A stretch of DNA of 44,198 nt from an uncultured Dermabacteraceae bacterium (GTDB lineage: Bacteria > Actinomycetota > Actinomycetes > Actinomycetales > Dermabacteraceae). Shown here in pieces: positions 16,514-24,859 of the stretch; position 1 is the first letter of the stretch, and each line of letters begins with the position of its first letter. Made by a program: the position numbers and the translations under genes. The notes beneath the pieces were generated by a model that was not told where the DNA came from, searched no databases, and saw only the letters and a list, made by a program, of their open reading frames with translations. The DNA is taken from assembly GCA_946223075.1 (NCBI GenBank), contig CAMILZ010000020.1:1-44198 (forward strand), given 5' to 3'.

Positions 16514-18631
16514 ATGACTGCTGTGGAAGAAAAGAACACCGGAGCCCAGGGCGAACAACTCGACCCGTGGCGCGGTTTTAAGACTGGCGACTGGAACGAG
16601 AACATTAACGTTCGCGAGTTCATCCAGCTCAACTACACCCCCTACGAGGGCGACGCCGAGTTCCTCGCGGGGGCGACCGACAAGACTCTTCGCGTGTGGG
16701 ACACCCTCGAGAAGAAGTACCTCTCGGAGGAACGCCGCCGCCGTGTCTACGACGTCGACACGGAAACCCCCGCCGACATCGACGCCTTCCCCGCCGGTTA
16801 CATCAGTGAGGATGACGACGTCATCGTCGGCCTCCAGACCGACGTTCCTCTCAAGCGCGCGATGATGCCCTTCGGTGGCTGGCGCATGGTGGAGACCGCG
16901 ATCAAGGAAGCCGGCAAGGAGCCGAACCCCGAGATCAAGAAGATCTTCACCGAGTACCGCAAGACTCACAATGATGGCGTGTTCGACATCTACACTCCGC
17001 GCATTCGCGCCGCTCGTAGCTCGCACATCATCACCGGCCTTCCCGACGCCTACGGCCGCGGCCGCATCATTGGCGACTACCGCCGTCTCGCCCTTTACGG
17101 TGCGGACTTCCTGATCGCTGAGAAGAAGGCCGCGAAGGATTCGGTTTCGGATCAGCCGTTTAGCGAGCACTGGGCACGCTTCCGCGAGGAGCATGCCGAG
17201 CAGATCAAGGCCCTCAACAAGCTCGTCAGCCTTGGCGACTCCTACGGCCTCGACCTTCGTCGTCCCGCCGCAACCGCTCAGGAAGCCGTGCAGTGGGTGT
17301 ACATGGCCTACCTCGCCTCGGTCAAGAGCCAGGACGGCGCCGCCATGTCGATCGGTCGTCTCTCGCCATTCCTCGACGCGTACATCGAGCGCGACCTGCA
17401 GGAAGGCCGCATCACGGAGACTGACGCGCAGGAGATTATCGATGCCCTCGTGATCAAGCTCCGTATCGTGCGCTTCCTCCGCACAATCGCTTACGACCAG
17501 ATCTTCTCGGGCGACCCGTACTGGGCCACCTGGTCGGATGCCGGCCTCGGCGAGGACGGCCGTTCGCTCGTCACAAAGACCTCCTTCCGCCTCCTCCAGA
17601 CCCTTCGTAATCTCGGCCCGGCGCCCGAGCCGAACATTACGATCTTCTGGGATCCGAAGCTCCCGCAGGGCTACAAGGACTTCTGCTCGGCTATCTCGAT
17701 CGAGACGAGCTCCGTGCAGTACGAGTCGGATGAGCAGATCCGTAATCGCTGGGGCGATGACGCAGCAATTGCGTGCTGTGTGTCCCCGATGAAGGTCGGC
17801 AAGCAGATGCAGTTCTTCGGGGCTCGCGTGAACTCCGCGAAAGCGCTGCTTTACGCGATCAACGGCGGCCGCGACGAAATGAGTGGCAAGCAGGTCACCG
17901 AAGAAGGTCTGTTCGCCCCCATCGAGGGCGAAGGCCCGCTCGACTTCGACGAGGTCTGGCAGAAGTACGAAGAGATGCTTGACTGGGTGATCGGCACCTA
18001 CGTTGAAGCGCTCAACATCATTCACTACTGCCACGACAAGTACGCCTACGAGGCGATCGAGATGGCGCTGCACGATTCGGATATCACGCGCACGATGGGT
18101 TGCGGCATTGCCGGCCTGTCGATCGTCGCGGACTCGCTCTCCGCCATCAAGTACGCCAAGGTGTACCCGATCCGCGACGAGTCCGGCCTCGTTGTCGACT
18201 ACCGCACCGAGGGTGACTTCCCGATCTACGGTAACGATGACGACCGCGCCGACGACATCGCCGCGACCGTCGTCCACACGATCATGTCGAAGATCAAGGC
18301 GATCCCGATGTACCGTGACGCGATCCCGACCCAGTCGGTGCTCACGATTACGTCGAACGTCGTGTACGGCAAGGCGACCGGCTCGTTCCCCTCGGGTCAC
18401 GAGAAGGGCACGCCCTTCGCACCGGGCGCCAACCCGGAGAACGGCATGGATAGCCACGGCATGGTGGCCTCGATGCTTTCCGTTGGCAAGCTCGACTACA
18501 ACGACGCGCTGGACGGCATCTCGCTGACCAACACGATTACACCGCAGGGCCTTGGCCGTACGAAGGACGAGCAGGTGACGAACCTGGTCGGCATTCTCGA
18601 CTCGGGCTTCATCATGGATGACGAAGACTGA
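16514..18631 (+). CDS. pflB: pyruvate formate-lyase, catalytic core lacking the glycyl-radical domain
   Basis: A 705-residue formate C-acetyltransferase core that cleaves pyruvate with CoA to acetyl-CoA and formate without oxygen. The thiyl pair is Cys421-Cys422 in AIACCVSPM. Other PFL signatures are MMPFGGWRM, TGLPDAYGRGRIIGDYRR, TIFWDPKLP, TRTMGCGIAGLS and TSNVVYGKATGSFPSGH. The protein stops at NLVGILDSGFIMDDED. In the usual ~760-residue enzyme this is where the hinge and the C-terminal radical loop follow. The missing loop is encoded by the next gene. GGAAGG precedes the ATG. No FocA-type formate channel gene is in the window. Confidence 0.93.
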   Translation: MTAVEEKNTGAQGEQLDPWRGFKTGDWNENINVREFIQLNYTPYEGDAEFLAGATDKTLRVWDTLEKKYLSEERRRRVYDVDTETPADIDAFPAGYISEDDDVIVGLQTDVPLKRAMMPFGGWRMVETAIKEAGKEPNPEIKKIFTEYRKTHNDGVFDIYTPRIRAARSSHIITGLPDAYGRGRIIGDYRRLALYGADFLIAEKKAAKDSVSDQPFSEHWARFREEHAEQIKALNKLVSLGDSYGLDLRRPAATAQEAVQWVYMAYLASVKSQDGAAMSIGRLSPFLDAYIERDLQEGRITETDAQEIIDALVIKLRIVRFLRTIAYDQIFSGDPYWATWSDAGLGEDGRSLVTKTSFRLLQTLRNLGPAPEPNITIFWDPKLPQGYKDFCSAISIETSSVQYESDEQIRNRWGDDAAIACCVSPMKVGKQMQFFGARVNSAKALLYAINGGRDEMSGKQVTEEGLFAPIEGEGPLDFDEVWQKYEEMLDWVIGTYVEALNIIHYCHDKYAYEAIEMALHDSDITRTMGCGIAGLSIVADSLSAIKYAKVYPIRDESGLVVDYRTEGDFPIYGNDDDRADDIAATVVHTIMSKIKAIPMYRDAIPTQSVLTITSNVVYGKATGSFPSGHEKGTPFAPGANPENGMDSHGMVASMLSVGKLDYNDALDGISLTNTITPQGLGRTKDEQVTNLVGILDSGFIMDDED

Positions 18632-18650
18632 TCGTCTGAATCCCCACATC

Positions 18651-18695
18651 GTGAATCGGTCGGGCGCGAGCCCCCTTGGGCCCGACCGGTTTTCA
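18651..18695 (+). terminator. strong hairpin between pflB core and radical subunit
   Basis: Arms CGGTCGGGC (18657-18665) and GCCCGACCG (18680-18688) pair perfectly, and outer GTGAA/TTCAC bases extend the stem. A short run of T (18690-18693) follows. It has the form of an intrinsic terminator placed inside what should be one functional unit. It could reduce read-through to the downstream radical subunit or protect the pflB mRNA end. Confidence 0.65.
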
Positions 18696-18731
18696 CCCCA
18701 CATTTCCATCACTCTGATTGAGGAGAGAACA

Positions 18732-18983
18732 ATGGCAGTCAAGACTTTCGATGAGCGCCTTCAGTCCATGAAGACCAACCGCGCCGAGAACAACATGGAG
18801 TCCGGCCTCTACCACGCGAACATCAACGTGCTCAACAAGGACACCCTTGTGGACGCGATGGAGAACCCGGAGAACTACCCGAACCTCACCGTTCGCGTTT
18901 CGGGCTACGCCGTGAACTTCGTGAAGCTCACGCGCGAGCAGCAGCTCGACGTTCTCAACCGCACCTTCCACCAGGGCGCCTGA
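18732..18983 (+). CDS. stand-alone glycyl-radical subunit of pyruvate formate-lyase (GrcA/YfiD-like)
   Basis: An 83-residue protein matching the C-terminal domain of pyruvate formate-lyase. Gly58 lies in RVSGYAV, the loop where the activase forms the radical; DAMENPENYPNLT before it and LTREQQLDVLNRTFHQGA after it align with the PFL end. E. coli GrcA/YfiD is a spare part of this kind for oxygen-cut PFL, but its chromosomal PflB is full length. Here the core lacks the domain, so this subunit should be obligatory. AGGAG sits 7 bases before the ATG. The first ~22 residues, rich in Lys, Asn and Glu, may dock it on the core. Confidence 0.93.
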   Translation: MAVKTFDERLQSMKTNRAENNMESGLYHANINVLNKDTLVDAMENPENYPNLTVRVSGYAVNFVKLTREQQLDVLNRTFHQGA

Positions 18984-19040
18984 GACACATCACTTCACAC
19001 GCGTGATGCGCAATAATTAGGCGCATCGAAGCGTTCACCT

Positions 19041-19080
19041 GTTGGGCCTGGAAGCTCCGGTTTCCGGGCCCAACTCTTTA
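19041..19080 (+). terminator. hairpin between radical subunit and pflA
   Basis: Arms GTTGGGCC (19041-19048) and GGCCCAAC (19067-19074) pair perfectly around an 18-base loop with internal pairing, followed by TCTTTA. This is a second terminator-like element within the pfl locus, so each of the three genes may be set to a different mRNA level. Confidence 0.55.
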
Positions 19081-19148
19081 GGGCGTGTCCCCCGGCCCAT
19101 GCGGGCCTCCGGTTCCGCGCCCACCACGACTTTGACGAGAGGCGATCC

Positions 19149-20012
19149 ATGACCGAGTCCGCGGGCGCGAGTATCACCCAGGTTGATCTTCCGCTTCATA
19201 AGAGGCGCCAGGGCGCCGGTATTGAGGGCCTCCAAGAGTCGCATCTTGACCGCCCCGATCGCCTCCAGGCGGTGCGCGAAGGCGACCTCGCCTCCATTCA
19301 TTCGTGGGAGCTCGTCACGGCCGTTGACGGCCCCGGCACGCGCCTCACAATCTTCTTTAGCGGTTGCCCGCTTCGCTGCCTGTACTGCCACAATCCCGAT
19401 ACGTTCGAGGCGAAGAACGGTCAGGACGTCACCGCGGATGAGCTCATCGCGAAGATCAAGCGTTACCGCCGCATTTTCAGGGCCTCGGGCGGAGGTATCA
19501 CCCTTTCGGGCGGTGAGGTGCTCCAGCAGCCCGCTTTCGCGAAGCGCCTTCTCGAGGCGGCAAAAGAAATGGGTGTTCACACCGCGATCGATACGTCGGG
19601 CTTCCTCGGCGGCAATGCTTCGGACGAACTGCTCGAGTCGGTCGATCTCGTCCTCCTCGACGTCAAGAGCGGCGATCCCGAGACCTACAAGCGCACGACC
19701 GGCCGCGCGCTTCAGCCGACCATCGACTTCGGCGATCGCTTGCACGAAAAAGGCATCGAGGTATGGGCGCGCTTCGTGCTCGTCCCGGGCCTCACCGATG
19801 CTCACGACAACGTCGAAAAAGTCGCCGACATCGTTGAACGGTGGCGCTCCAACGTGAGCCGCATCGAGGTACTGCCCTTCCACCAGATGGGCACCGACAA
19901 GTGGGATTCGCTGGGTCTCGACTACAAGCTGCGCGATACGCGCCCGCCGGAGAAGGAACTCGTGGAGCGCGTGCGCGACCAGTTCCGCGCGCGCGGCTTC
20001 GAGGTGCACTAA
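19149..20012 (+). CDS. pflA: pyruvate formate-lyase activating enzyme (radical SAM)
   Basis: A 287-residue radical SAM protein that installs the glycyl radical, here presumably on Gly58 of the separate 83-residue subunit. The [4Fe-4S] cysteines are Cys73, Cys77 and Cys80 in CPLRCLYCHNP; the SAM-binding GGITLSGGEVLQQ and the C-terminal LPFHQMGTDKW follow. About 45 residues precede the family core, so the protein is longer than E. coli PflA. GAGAGG lies before the ATG. It converges with an MBL-fold gene 21 bases away. Confidence 0.95.
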   Translation: MTESAGASITQVDLPLHKRRQGAGIEGLQESHLDRPDRLQAVREGDLASIHSWELVTAVDGPGTRLTIFFSGCPLRCLYCHNPDTFEAKNGQDVTADELIAKIKRYRRIFRASGGGITLSGGEVLQQPAFAKRLLEAAKEMGVHTAIDTSGFLGGNASDELLESVDLVLLDVKSGDPETYKRTTGRALQPTIDFGDRLHEKGIEVWARFVLVPGLTDAHDNVEKVADIVERWRSNVSRIEVLPFHQMGTDKWDSLGLDYKLRDTRPPEKELVERVRDQFRARGFEVH

Positions 20013-20033
20013 CCGGAGTGCACGAAAGCCCTG

Positions 20034-20753
20034 CTAAAAGCTCAGCACTCGCCCCTCGCCGGGCTCTGTGCCATCAGGCCAGTCACACACTTCGCACGAG
20101 TCTGGGCCGTATGCGCGTGATTGTTTGAGGTAGATCGCGCGCCCCGCTGCCGAGGCGACCCCGTCGTGCACGGGAATCGCCGCTTCGGGCTCCACGATTC
20201 GCAGGAAGTCGATCGTCTCCTGCATCTTCGACCACGGCGCCACGATGGGGAATGACAGCACCTCCGCCCCGATGATGTCGGGATGCGGAACGAGCGAATC
20301 GCCGGTGTGCGCAAAGGTTCGCTCCTCCGGGGCTTTGAGGATCAGCGCGATATTTCCCACGGGCGGAATCGCGGGGTGAATCGTCGCGTGGGCCCCGCCG
20401 GCTGCGCGCACGGTCACGGGAAGGGGGCCGACGGTTGCCTGCTCACCGGGTGCCAGAGGCGTGAATCGCGCTCGAAAGCGCGAGGTTTCGGGAGCTTCGC
20501 TCAGCACGGTTGCCGTCTGCGGCTCGAGCACGATTGCCGCCTCGGGGTTGTTCTCGAAGAGCGTTTCGAGGAAGGGCGGGTGCGCGTGGTCGGGGTGCTG
20601 GTGGCTCACGGCGATCGCCTCGAGATTCTTGAGCTCAGCAACGCGAGGGTCGCTCAAGTTCCCGGGGTCGAGGAGGATACGGCAAGCGTCGGAATTCCCC
20701 TCACCCGCGTAGGTGACGAGCAGGGCGGAGTGACCGAAGTGTGTGATGTCCAT
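20034..20753 (-). CDS. UlaG-like metallo-beta-lactamase-fold hydrolase
   Basis: A 239-residue metal-dependent hydrolase. MDITHFGHSALLV starts the protein and is the family N-terminus; I chose this ATG over one 13 codons upstream. The metal motif is SHQHPDHAHP, with later histidines in TGDSLVPHPDI and VHDG, the pattern of UlaG/UPF0173 proteins. UlaG opens the ascorbate-6-phosphate lactone ring, but most relatives have unknown substrates, and no ascorbate genes are near. It diverges from purS. Confidence 0.85.
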   Translation of the reverse strand: MDITHFGHSALLVTYAGEGNSDACRILLDPGNLSDPRVAELKNLEAIAVSHQHPDHAHPPFLETLFENNPEAAIVLEPQTATVLSEAPETSRFRARFTPLAPGEQATVGPLPVTVRAAGGAHATIHPAIPPVGNIALILKAPEERTFAHTGDSLVPHPDIIGAEVLSFPIVAPWSKMQETIDFLRIVEPEAAIPVHDGVASAAGRAIYLKQSRAYGPDSCEVCDWPDGTEPGEGRVLSF

Positions 20754-20870
20754 ACCGCCACCGTAGGAGCGAAAGATGAGCGGAGGCCGCATGGACCGGT
20801 AGAATCGAGGCGTGCGCGACTCGCGCTATTTTCGACGACACCTTTGTGCCTACTGCTTTCTGGAGATGAC

Positions 20871-21128
20871 ATGCCCCGCCTCATCGTCGACGTGATGCCG
20901 AAACCCGAGATTCTTGACCCGCAGGGAAAGGCCGTTCTCGGCGCCCTTGGGCGGCTCGATTTTGAGCACATCACCTCGGTCCGCCAAGGCAAGCGTTTCG
21001 AGCTCGAAGTTGAGGGTGAGGTGACGAACGAGGTTCTCGAGCGCGTCCGCGAAGCCGCGACCGAGCTTCTCTCGAACCCCGTGATCGAGGATGTCGTCTC
21101 TGTGCGCGTCGAGGAGGAGCAGGCCTGA
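20871..21128 (+). CDS. purS: FGAM synthase subunit PurS
   Basis: An 85-residue small subunit of phosphoribosylformylglycinamidine synthase. It bridges PurL and PurQ so that ammonia passes between them. MPRLIVDVMPKPEILDPQGKAV, a GFxxI-type SVRQGKRFEL strand and a C-terminal VSVRVEEE strand fit the family. GGAG precedes the ATG. A TATTTT about 40 bases upstream could be its -10. Its stop shares one base with the purQ ATG (TGATG). Confidence 0.95.
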   Translation: MPRLIVDVMPKPEILDPQGKAVLGALGRLDFEHITSVRQGKRFELEVEGEVTNEVLERVREAATELLSNPVIEDVVSVRVEEEQA

Positions 21129-21856
21129 TGCCCGCAATCGGTGTGGTGACCTTCCCGGGTACGCTCGATGATCGCGATGCGCTGCGCGCCGTGAAAATTG
21201 CGGGCGCCGAGCCCGTACGGCTATGGCACGCGGACGACGACCTGCGGGACGTGGATGCGGTCATTCTGCCCGGCGGGTTCAGCTATGGCGACTACTTGCG
21301 TGCGGGCGCAATCTCGCGCTTCGCTCCGATCATGGAGCGCGTTGTCGATGCCGCGAAGGGCGGGATGCCCGTGCTCGGCATCTGCAATGGTTTCCAGATT
21401 CTGACCGAGACCCACCTTCTTCCGGGGTCGATGATCAAGAACGCTCATCGCACGTTCGTGTGCCGCGATCAACCGCTTCGCGTGGAGAACAACCGCACGG
21501 CGTGGACGACCGCCTACGAGCAGGGCCAGGTCATCACGGTTCCGCTCAAGAACCAGGATGGGCTCTACGTTGCCGACGAAAAAACCCTCGACGAGCTTGA
21601 AGCGGAAAACCGCGTGGTGTTCCGCTACGCCGAGGGCGCCGTGGGCGGTCCTGCCGGTTTCGAGGACAACCCGAACGGCTCCTACCGAGGGATCGCCGGC
21701 ATCACGAACAAATACGGCAACGTCGTGGGCCTCATGCCTCACCCCGAGCACGCGGTTGAGGCGGGTTTCGGCCCGGATGTTCCCGGCGAGGGCACGCGTA
21801 CGGGTGTGGACGGCCTCGGGTTCTTCGCGTCCGTCATGAACTCGATCCTCGACTAA
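21128..21856 (+). CDS. purQ: FGAM synthase glutaminase subunit PurQ
   Basis: A 242-residue class I glutamine amidotransferase that supplies ammonia to PurL. The nucleophile is Cys86 in PVLGICNGFQIL; ILPGGFSYGDYLRAG precedes it, and MPHPEHAVE supplies the His-Glu part of the triad. It is coupled to purS by a one-base overlap. Its stop overlaps the stop of the convergent rlmG-like gene, with no room for a terminator between them. Confidence 0.96.
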   Translation: MPAIGVVTFPGTLDDRDALRAVKIAGAEPVRLWHADDDLRDVDAVILPGGFSYGDYLRAGAISRFAPIMERVVDAAKGGMPVLGICNGFQILTETHLLPGSMIKNAHRTFVCRDQPLRVENNRTAWTTAYEQGQVITVPLKNQDGLYVADEKTLDELEAENRVVFRYAEGAVGGPAGFEDNPNGSYRGIAGITNKYGNVVGLMPHPEHAVEAGFGPDVPGEGTRTGVDGLGFFASVMNSILD

Positions 21857-23037
21857 CGCTCGCGCTTCGAGATCGCCTTCGTCGCGCTCAGCACGGTAAA
21901 CGTGCGGTCGCGGCTGACCTCTTTCGTCGCGGAAAAGCGCCGTTCGAGCAGCGCCCGGTAGCGAAGGTGCGAGTTGTGCACGAGGAGCAGTTCCCCGCCG
22001 GGCTCAAGGACGCGGTGCGCCGCCTCGATCAGGGGTTCGACGAGGGTTGCGTCTACGCGCGTACCGTCGTGAAACGGCGGGTTGAGCATCACGAGGTGCG
22101 CGGATTCCGACGCTTCCTGCGCCGCAGCATCGTCCCACGTGACCCGCACGTCGATCCCCGGCTGCCACGAATAGGGCGCGAGAGTAGCGTGCGTTGAGCG
22201 CACCGCATCGAGATCGACATCGGTGGCCGTGAGGGAGAGGGCCGCTCCGGTGCGCGCCGCCGCCTCACTCACGGCGAGGGATAGCATGCCGTTCCCGCAG
22301 CCGAGGTCGAGAACGCGAGGCGAGGCGATCCCACGATCGGCAGCGGTCGCGATCCACGCCGAAGCCACACGAGCGAGCGCTTGTCCCCCGCGGTCAGCCT
22401 TCGCGCCGGAGAATACCCCGCCGCAGACCACGAGCTCACCGTTGTTCCACGCCGAGCGACGTGCGAGCGGAGGAGCGACGCCCTCGAGCGGAGCTGAGGC
22501 GTAAAGCGAACGGAACTTGCCTTTGCCACGCAGGCCGTGGACGTCACCAAAAGCGGTCGCGAGGGCGTCGTTCATCGACCTCGTCATGTGTTTGGTCGCA
22601 CCGCCGAGGACGAGCGTCATCTCCGTACCTGCCCCACGCGCATGGCGCGAGAGGCTGCGCGCGTTCTCTTCGAGCGCCGCGAGGGACTTCGGAAGCCGCC
22701 CGAGCGCGAGGCTCCCGCGAAAATCGTACTCGGCGAGGAAGGAACCGAGGTCGAGGGCGGAAGAATTGTCACCGGCGATGAGCAGGCGAGCGTCGGACTC
22801 CCCGCACTTCGCCCCTGCGGTGCGTGCCGCTGCTGCATGCGCCCGCGAAACCGCGCGTACGAACACCCGCGAGCGCTCCCCCGCCTTTTCTAACGCCCAG
22901 GCCGTGAGTGCACCCGAGCGGTCATCGAGGACGAGAATGTCGCCGGCAGCACCCTCCACGTACTCCGCATACTCCGCGGCATCGTGGGCAATGAGGCGGT
23001 CGAGTGCGTCGGCATTCTCGTCAAGGGCGAAGGTCAT
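21853..23037 (-). CDS. RlmG/RsmC-like 23S or 16S rRNA guanine-N2 methyltransferase
   Basis: A 394-residue two-domain SAM methyltransferase. The N-terminal half (to about 190) looks like a degenerate methyltransferase fold (ILVLDDRSGALTAWAL, TMEMTLVLGG-like strands). The C-terminal half has the SAM motif VLDLGCGNGMLSLAV and the catalytic NPPFHDG found in RlmG and RsmC, which methylate guanine N2 in rRNA. Which rRNA position is modified cannot be told. The ATG at 23037 begins the conserved part. The gene converges on purQ with overlapping stop codons. Confidence 0.85.
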   Translation of the reverse strand: MTFALDENADALDRLIAHDAAEYAEYVEGAAGDILVLDDRSGALTAWALEKAGERSRVFVRAVSRAHAAAARTAGAKCGESDARLLIAGDNSSALDLGSFLAEYDFRGSLALGRLPKSLAALEENARSLSRHARGAGTEMTLVLGGATKHMTRSMNDALATAFGDVHGLRGKGKFRSLYASAPLEGVAPPLARRSAWNNGELVVCGGVFSGAKADRGGQALARVASAWIATAADRGIASPRVLDLGCGNGMLSLAVSEAAARTGAALSLTATDVDLDAVRSTHATLAPYSWQPGIDVRVTWDDAAAQEASESAHLVMLNPPFHDGTRVDATLVEPLIEAAHRVLEPGGELLLVHNSHLRYRALLERRFSATKEVSRDRTFTVLSATKAISKRER

Positions 23038-23061
23038 GTCTTCGAGACTACGACATCGCGC

Positions 23062-23102
23062 GAGGGCGGGAGGGGACCCCTTTCGAGTCTCCTCCCGCCC
23101 TC
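23062..23102 (-). terminator. hairpin between formamidase and the RlmG-like gene
   Basis: Perfect 11-base arms, GAGGGCGGGAG (23062-23072) and CTCCCGCCCTC (23092-23102), surround a 19-base loop. On the minus strand no T-run follows, so termination efficiency is uncertain, but it cleanly separates fmdA from the next gene. Confidence 0.55.
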
Positions 23103-23122
23103 GGCGGTTTCCGGCGCTTTTG

Positions 23123-24379
23123 CTAGGCGTTCGCAGCGCGCGGTGCGCCAATGCCCGGATCGATCTTCGGCACGTCTCCCGCACCGGGGCGCACGTCAAT
23201 GTCGAAGATTGCGGTCGGGATGTACACGGTCGCGCACGAGTTCGGGATGTCCACGACACCGGAGAAACGACCTTCGATCGGGGCGGCACCGAGCATGAGG
23301 AATACCTGCTCGGGGCTCCAGCCGAAGGTCGTGAGGTAGTCGATCGCGTGGAGGCATGCACGCTGATAGGCGAGCTGCGAATCGAGGTAGCGCTGCTCAC
23401 CATCGAGCGTCACGGACGTGCCCGAGAAGGAAATCCACTCGCTGTAGCGCGGCTCAACGTTGCCGGGCATGAAGATTGCGTTTTCCTTGACGTTGTACTT
23501 GTCCATGCCGCCGGGGATGACATCGACATGCACATCGATAAAGCCCGACATTTCGATGCCGCCACAGAATGTAATCTCGCCGTCGCCCTGCGAGAAGTGC
23601 AGATCGCCAACCGAGAAGTGCGCGCCATCCACGTACACGGGATAGAACACGCGCGTGCCCTTCGAGAGGTTCTTGATGTCCTGGTTGCCGCCGTTCTCAC
23701 GAGGGGGTGCGGTGCGCGCGCCTTCGGCTGCGACGCGGTCAAAATCCTCGCCTGTCAGGGTGCCGAGCACGGCGTCCTTCGGCTCGGGCGGAAGCGCGAG
23801 CGGAGGCAGGCGATTCGGATCGGTCGCGATGAGAGCGGCCTCGCGGTCGTTCCACTTCTTGAGCAGCTCGTGCGAGGGCGCGGTGCCCATGAGGCCCGGA
23901 TGAATGAGGCCCGTGAACGACACGCCGGGAATGTGGCGCGACGTGGCGGTCTGGCCGTTGAAGTCCCACACGGCCTTGTACGCATCCGGGAATTGATCGA
24001 CGAGGAAGCTACCGCCGTTGTTCTTCGCGAAAATACCGGTGTAGCCCCAGCCCTGCCCCGCAAGTGGGCCCTCGTCTTCCTGCGGAATCGGGCCCACGTC
24101 GAGGATGTCGACGATGAGCAAGTCACCCGGCTTCGCGCCCTTGATGTGGAACGGGCCCGAAAGCGCGTGAACCTTGCTCACGGGCGCCTCCAGGATGTCC
24201 TGGGCGCTGTCGTCATTCTTGATGTCGCCATCAAACCACTCGCGACAATCGATCCGGAACGTGTCACCCGGATTCACCGTTACGGCCGCGGGGATGTCCG
24301 GGTGCCAGCGGTTATGACCAACGATGTCCTGGTCTTTGAACGATTTCGTGGAATCAAGCGGAAAAAGATTCTTAGGCAT
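23123..24379 (-). CDS. fmdA: formamidase (FmdA/acetamidase family)
   Basis: A 418-residue amidase of the FmdA/AmdA family, which hydrolyses short amides such as formamide to formate and ammonia in the cytosol. Family features: HNRWHPDIPAAVTVNPGDTF near the start, GAKPGDLLIVDILDVGP, GLIHPGLMGTAPSHELL, DLHFSQGDGEITFCGGIEMSG, and C-terminal QVFLMLGAAPIEGRFSGVVDIPN. Length matches FmdA. An FmdB-like gene lies 34 bp upstream on the same strand, as in known fmd clusters. Substrate preference (formamide versus acetamide) is from family similarity only. Confidence 0.92.
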   Translation of the reverse strand: MPKNLFPLDSTKSFKDQDIVGHNRWHPDIPAAVTVNPGDTFRIDCREWFDGDIKNDDSAQDILEAPVSKVHALSGPFHIKGAKPGDLLIVDILDVGPIPQEDEGPLAGQGWGYTGIFAKNNGGSFLVDQFPDAYKAVWDFNGQTATSRHIPGVSFTGLIHPGLMGTAPSHELLKKWNDREAALIATDPNRLPPLALPPEPKDAVLGTLTGEDFDRVAAEGARTAPPRENGGNQDIKNLSKGTRVFYPVYVDGAHFSVGDLHFSQGDGEITFCGGIEMSGFIDVHVDVIPGGMDKYNVKENAIFMPGNVEPRYSEWISFSGTSVTLDGEQRYLDSQLAYQRACLHAIDYLTTFGWSPEQVFLMLGAAPIEGRFSGVVDIPNSCATVYIPTAIFDIDVRPGAGDVPKIDPGIGAPRAANA

Positions 24380-24413
24380 TGCGTGTGCTCCTTTGCTCGC
24401 CTACCCGAGTGCG

Positions 24414-24701
24414 TCAGGGACGCGGAAGTGCACGATGGCGCGGATCGTGCGACACGGGGGTGGGCTTCGCGCCAGGCGAAGAGGGAAGCGACGAATGAAC
24501 CTGAGGCTCATACGCGCTGCGGTTCGCCGAATCAATCGCATTCGTCAGGGCCGGGTTGAGCGAGCGCACCGCGGGGGCGCTCACGAGGCGCTTTGCGGGG
24601 TTCTCGCACTCGGGGCACTGGCGTTCTCGAGTCGTGCTGCTCATGGGCAACAGTGCTTCGCTGAGGTGACCTTCACCGCACCGGAACTCGTACAGGGGCA
24701 T
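24414..24701 (-). CDS. FmdB-family putative regulatory zinc-ribbon protein
   Basis: A 95-residue small protein. MPLYEFRCGEGH opens it and QCPECENPAKRLVSAPAVRSL follows, giving a zinc-ribbon-like set of metal ligands. The first half-site is Cys-X3-His in place of the usual Cys-X2-Cys. A low-complexity Pro/Ser-rich tail makes up the last 40 residues. FmdB proteins often accompany formamidase genes and were proposed as regulators; the role is unproven. AGGAG lies 5 bases before the ATG at 24701, which fixes the start. Confidence 0.85.
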   Translation of the reverse strand: MPLYEFRCGEGHLSEALLPMSSTTRERQCPECENPAKRLVSAPAVRSLNPALTNAIDSANRSAYEPQVHSSLPSSPGAKPTPVSHDPRHRALPRP

Positions 24702-24859
24702 GGCACTCCTTCGTCCGCACCTTCGAGCGGGGCATGTGCTCACCGCTCCTTTTTCTCTGCGGATTTCACACTAACGCGCTCTCTCGCCGCGTTCCTGAAC
24801 ACTCCGTCCTGCTGGACACGGCTGCACCCCGCTCCTCTCGTGGGGGTCTCACGAAGACT

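Noticed and set aside
18600..18740. Frameshift hypothesis for the split pyruvate formate-lyase
   Set aside because: The core ends with a stop followed by 100 non-coding bases with a hairpin, and the small gene has its own AGGAG and ATG. A single-base error could not join them.
16457..18742. 761-codon minus-strand open frame across pflB
   Set aside because: Antisense shadow of pflB; Val/Arg/Asp/His-rich translation with no domain.
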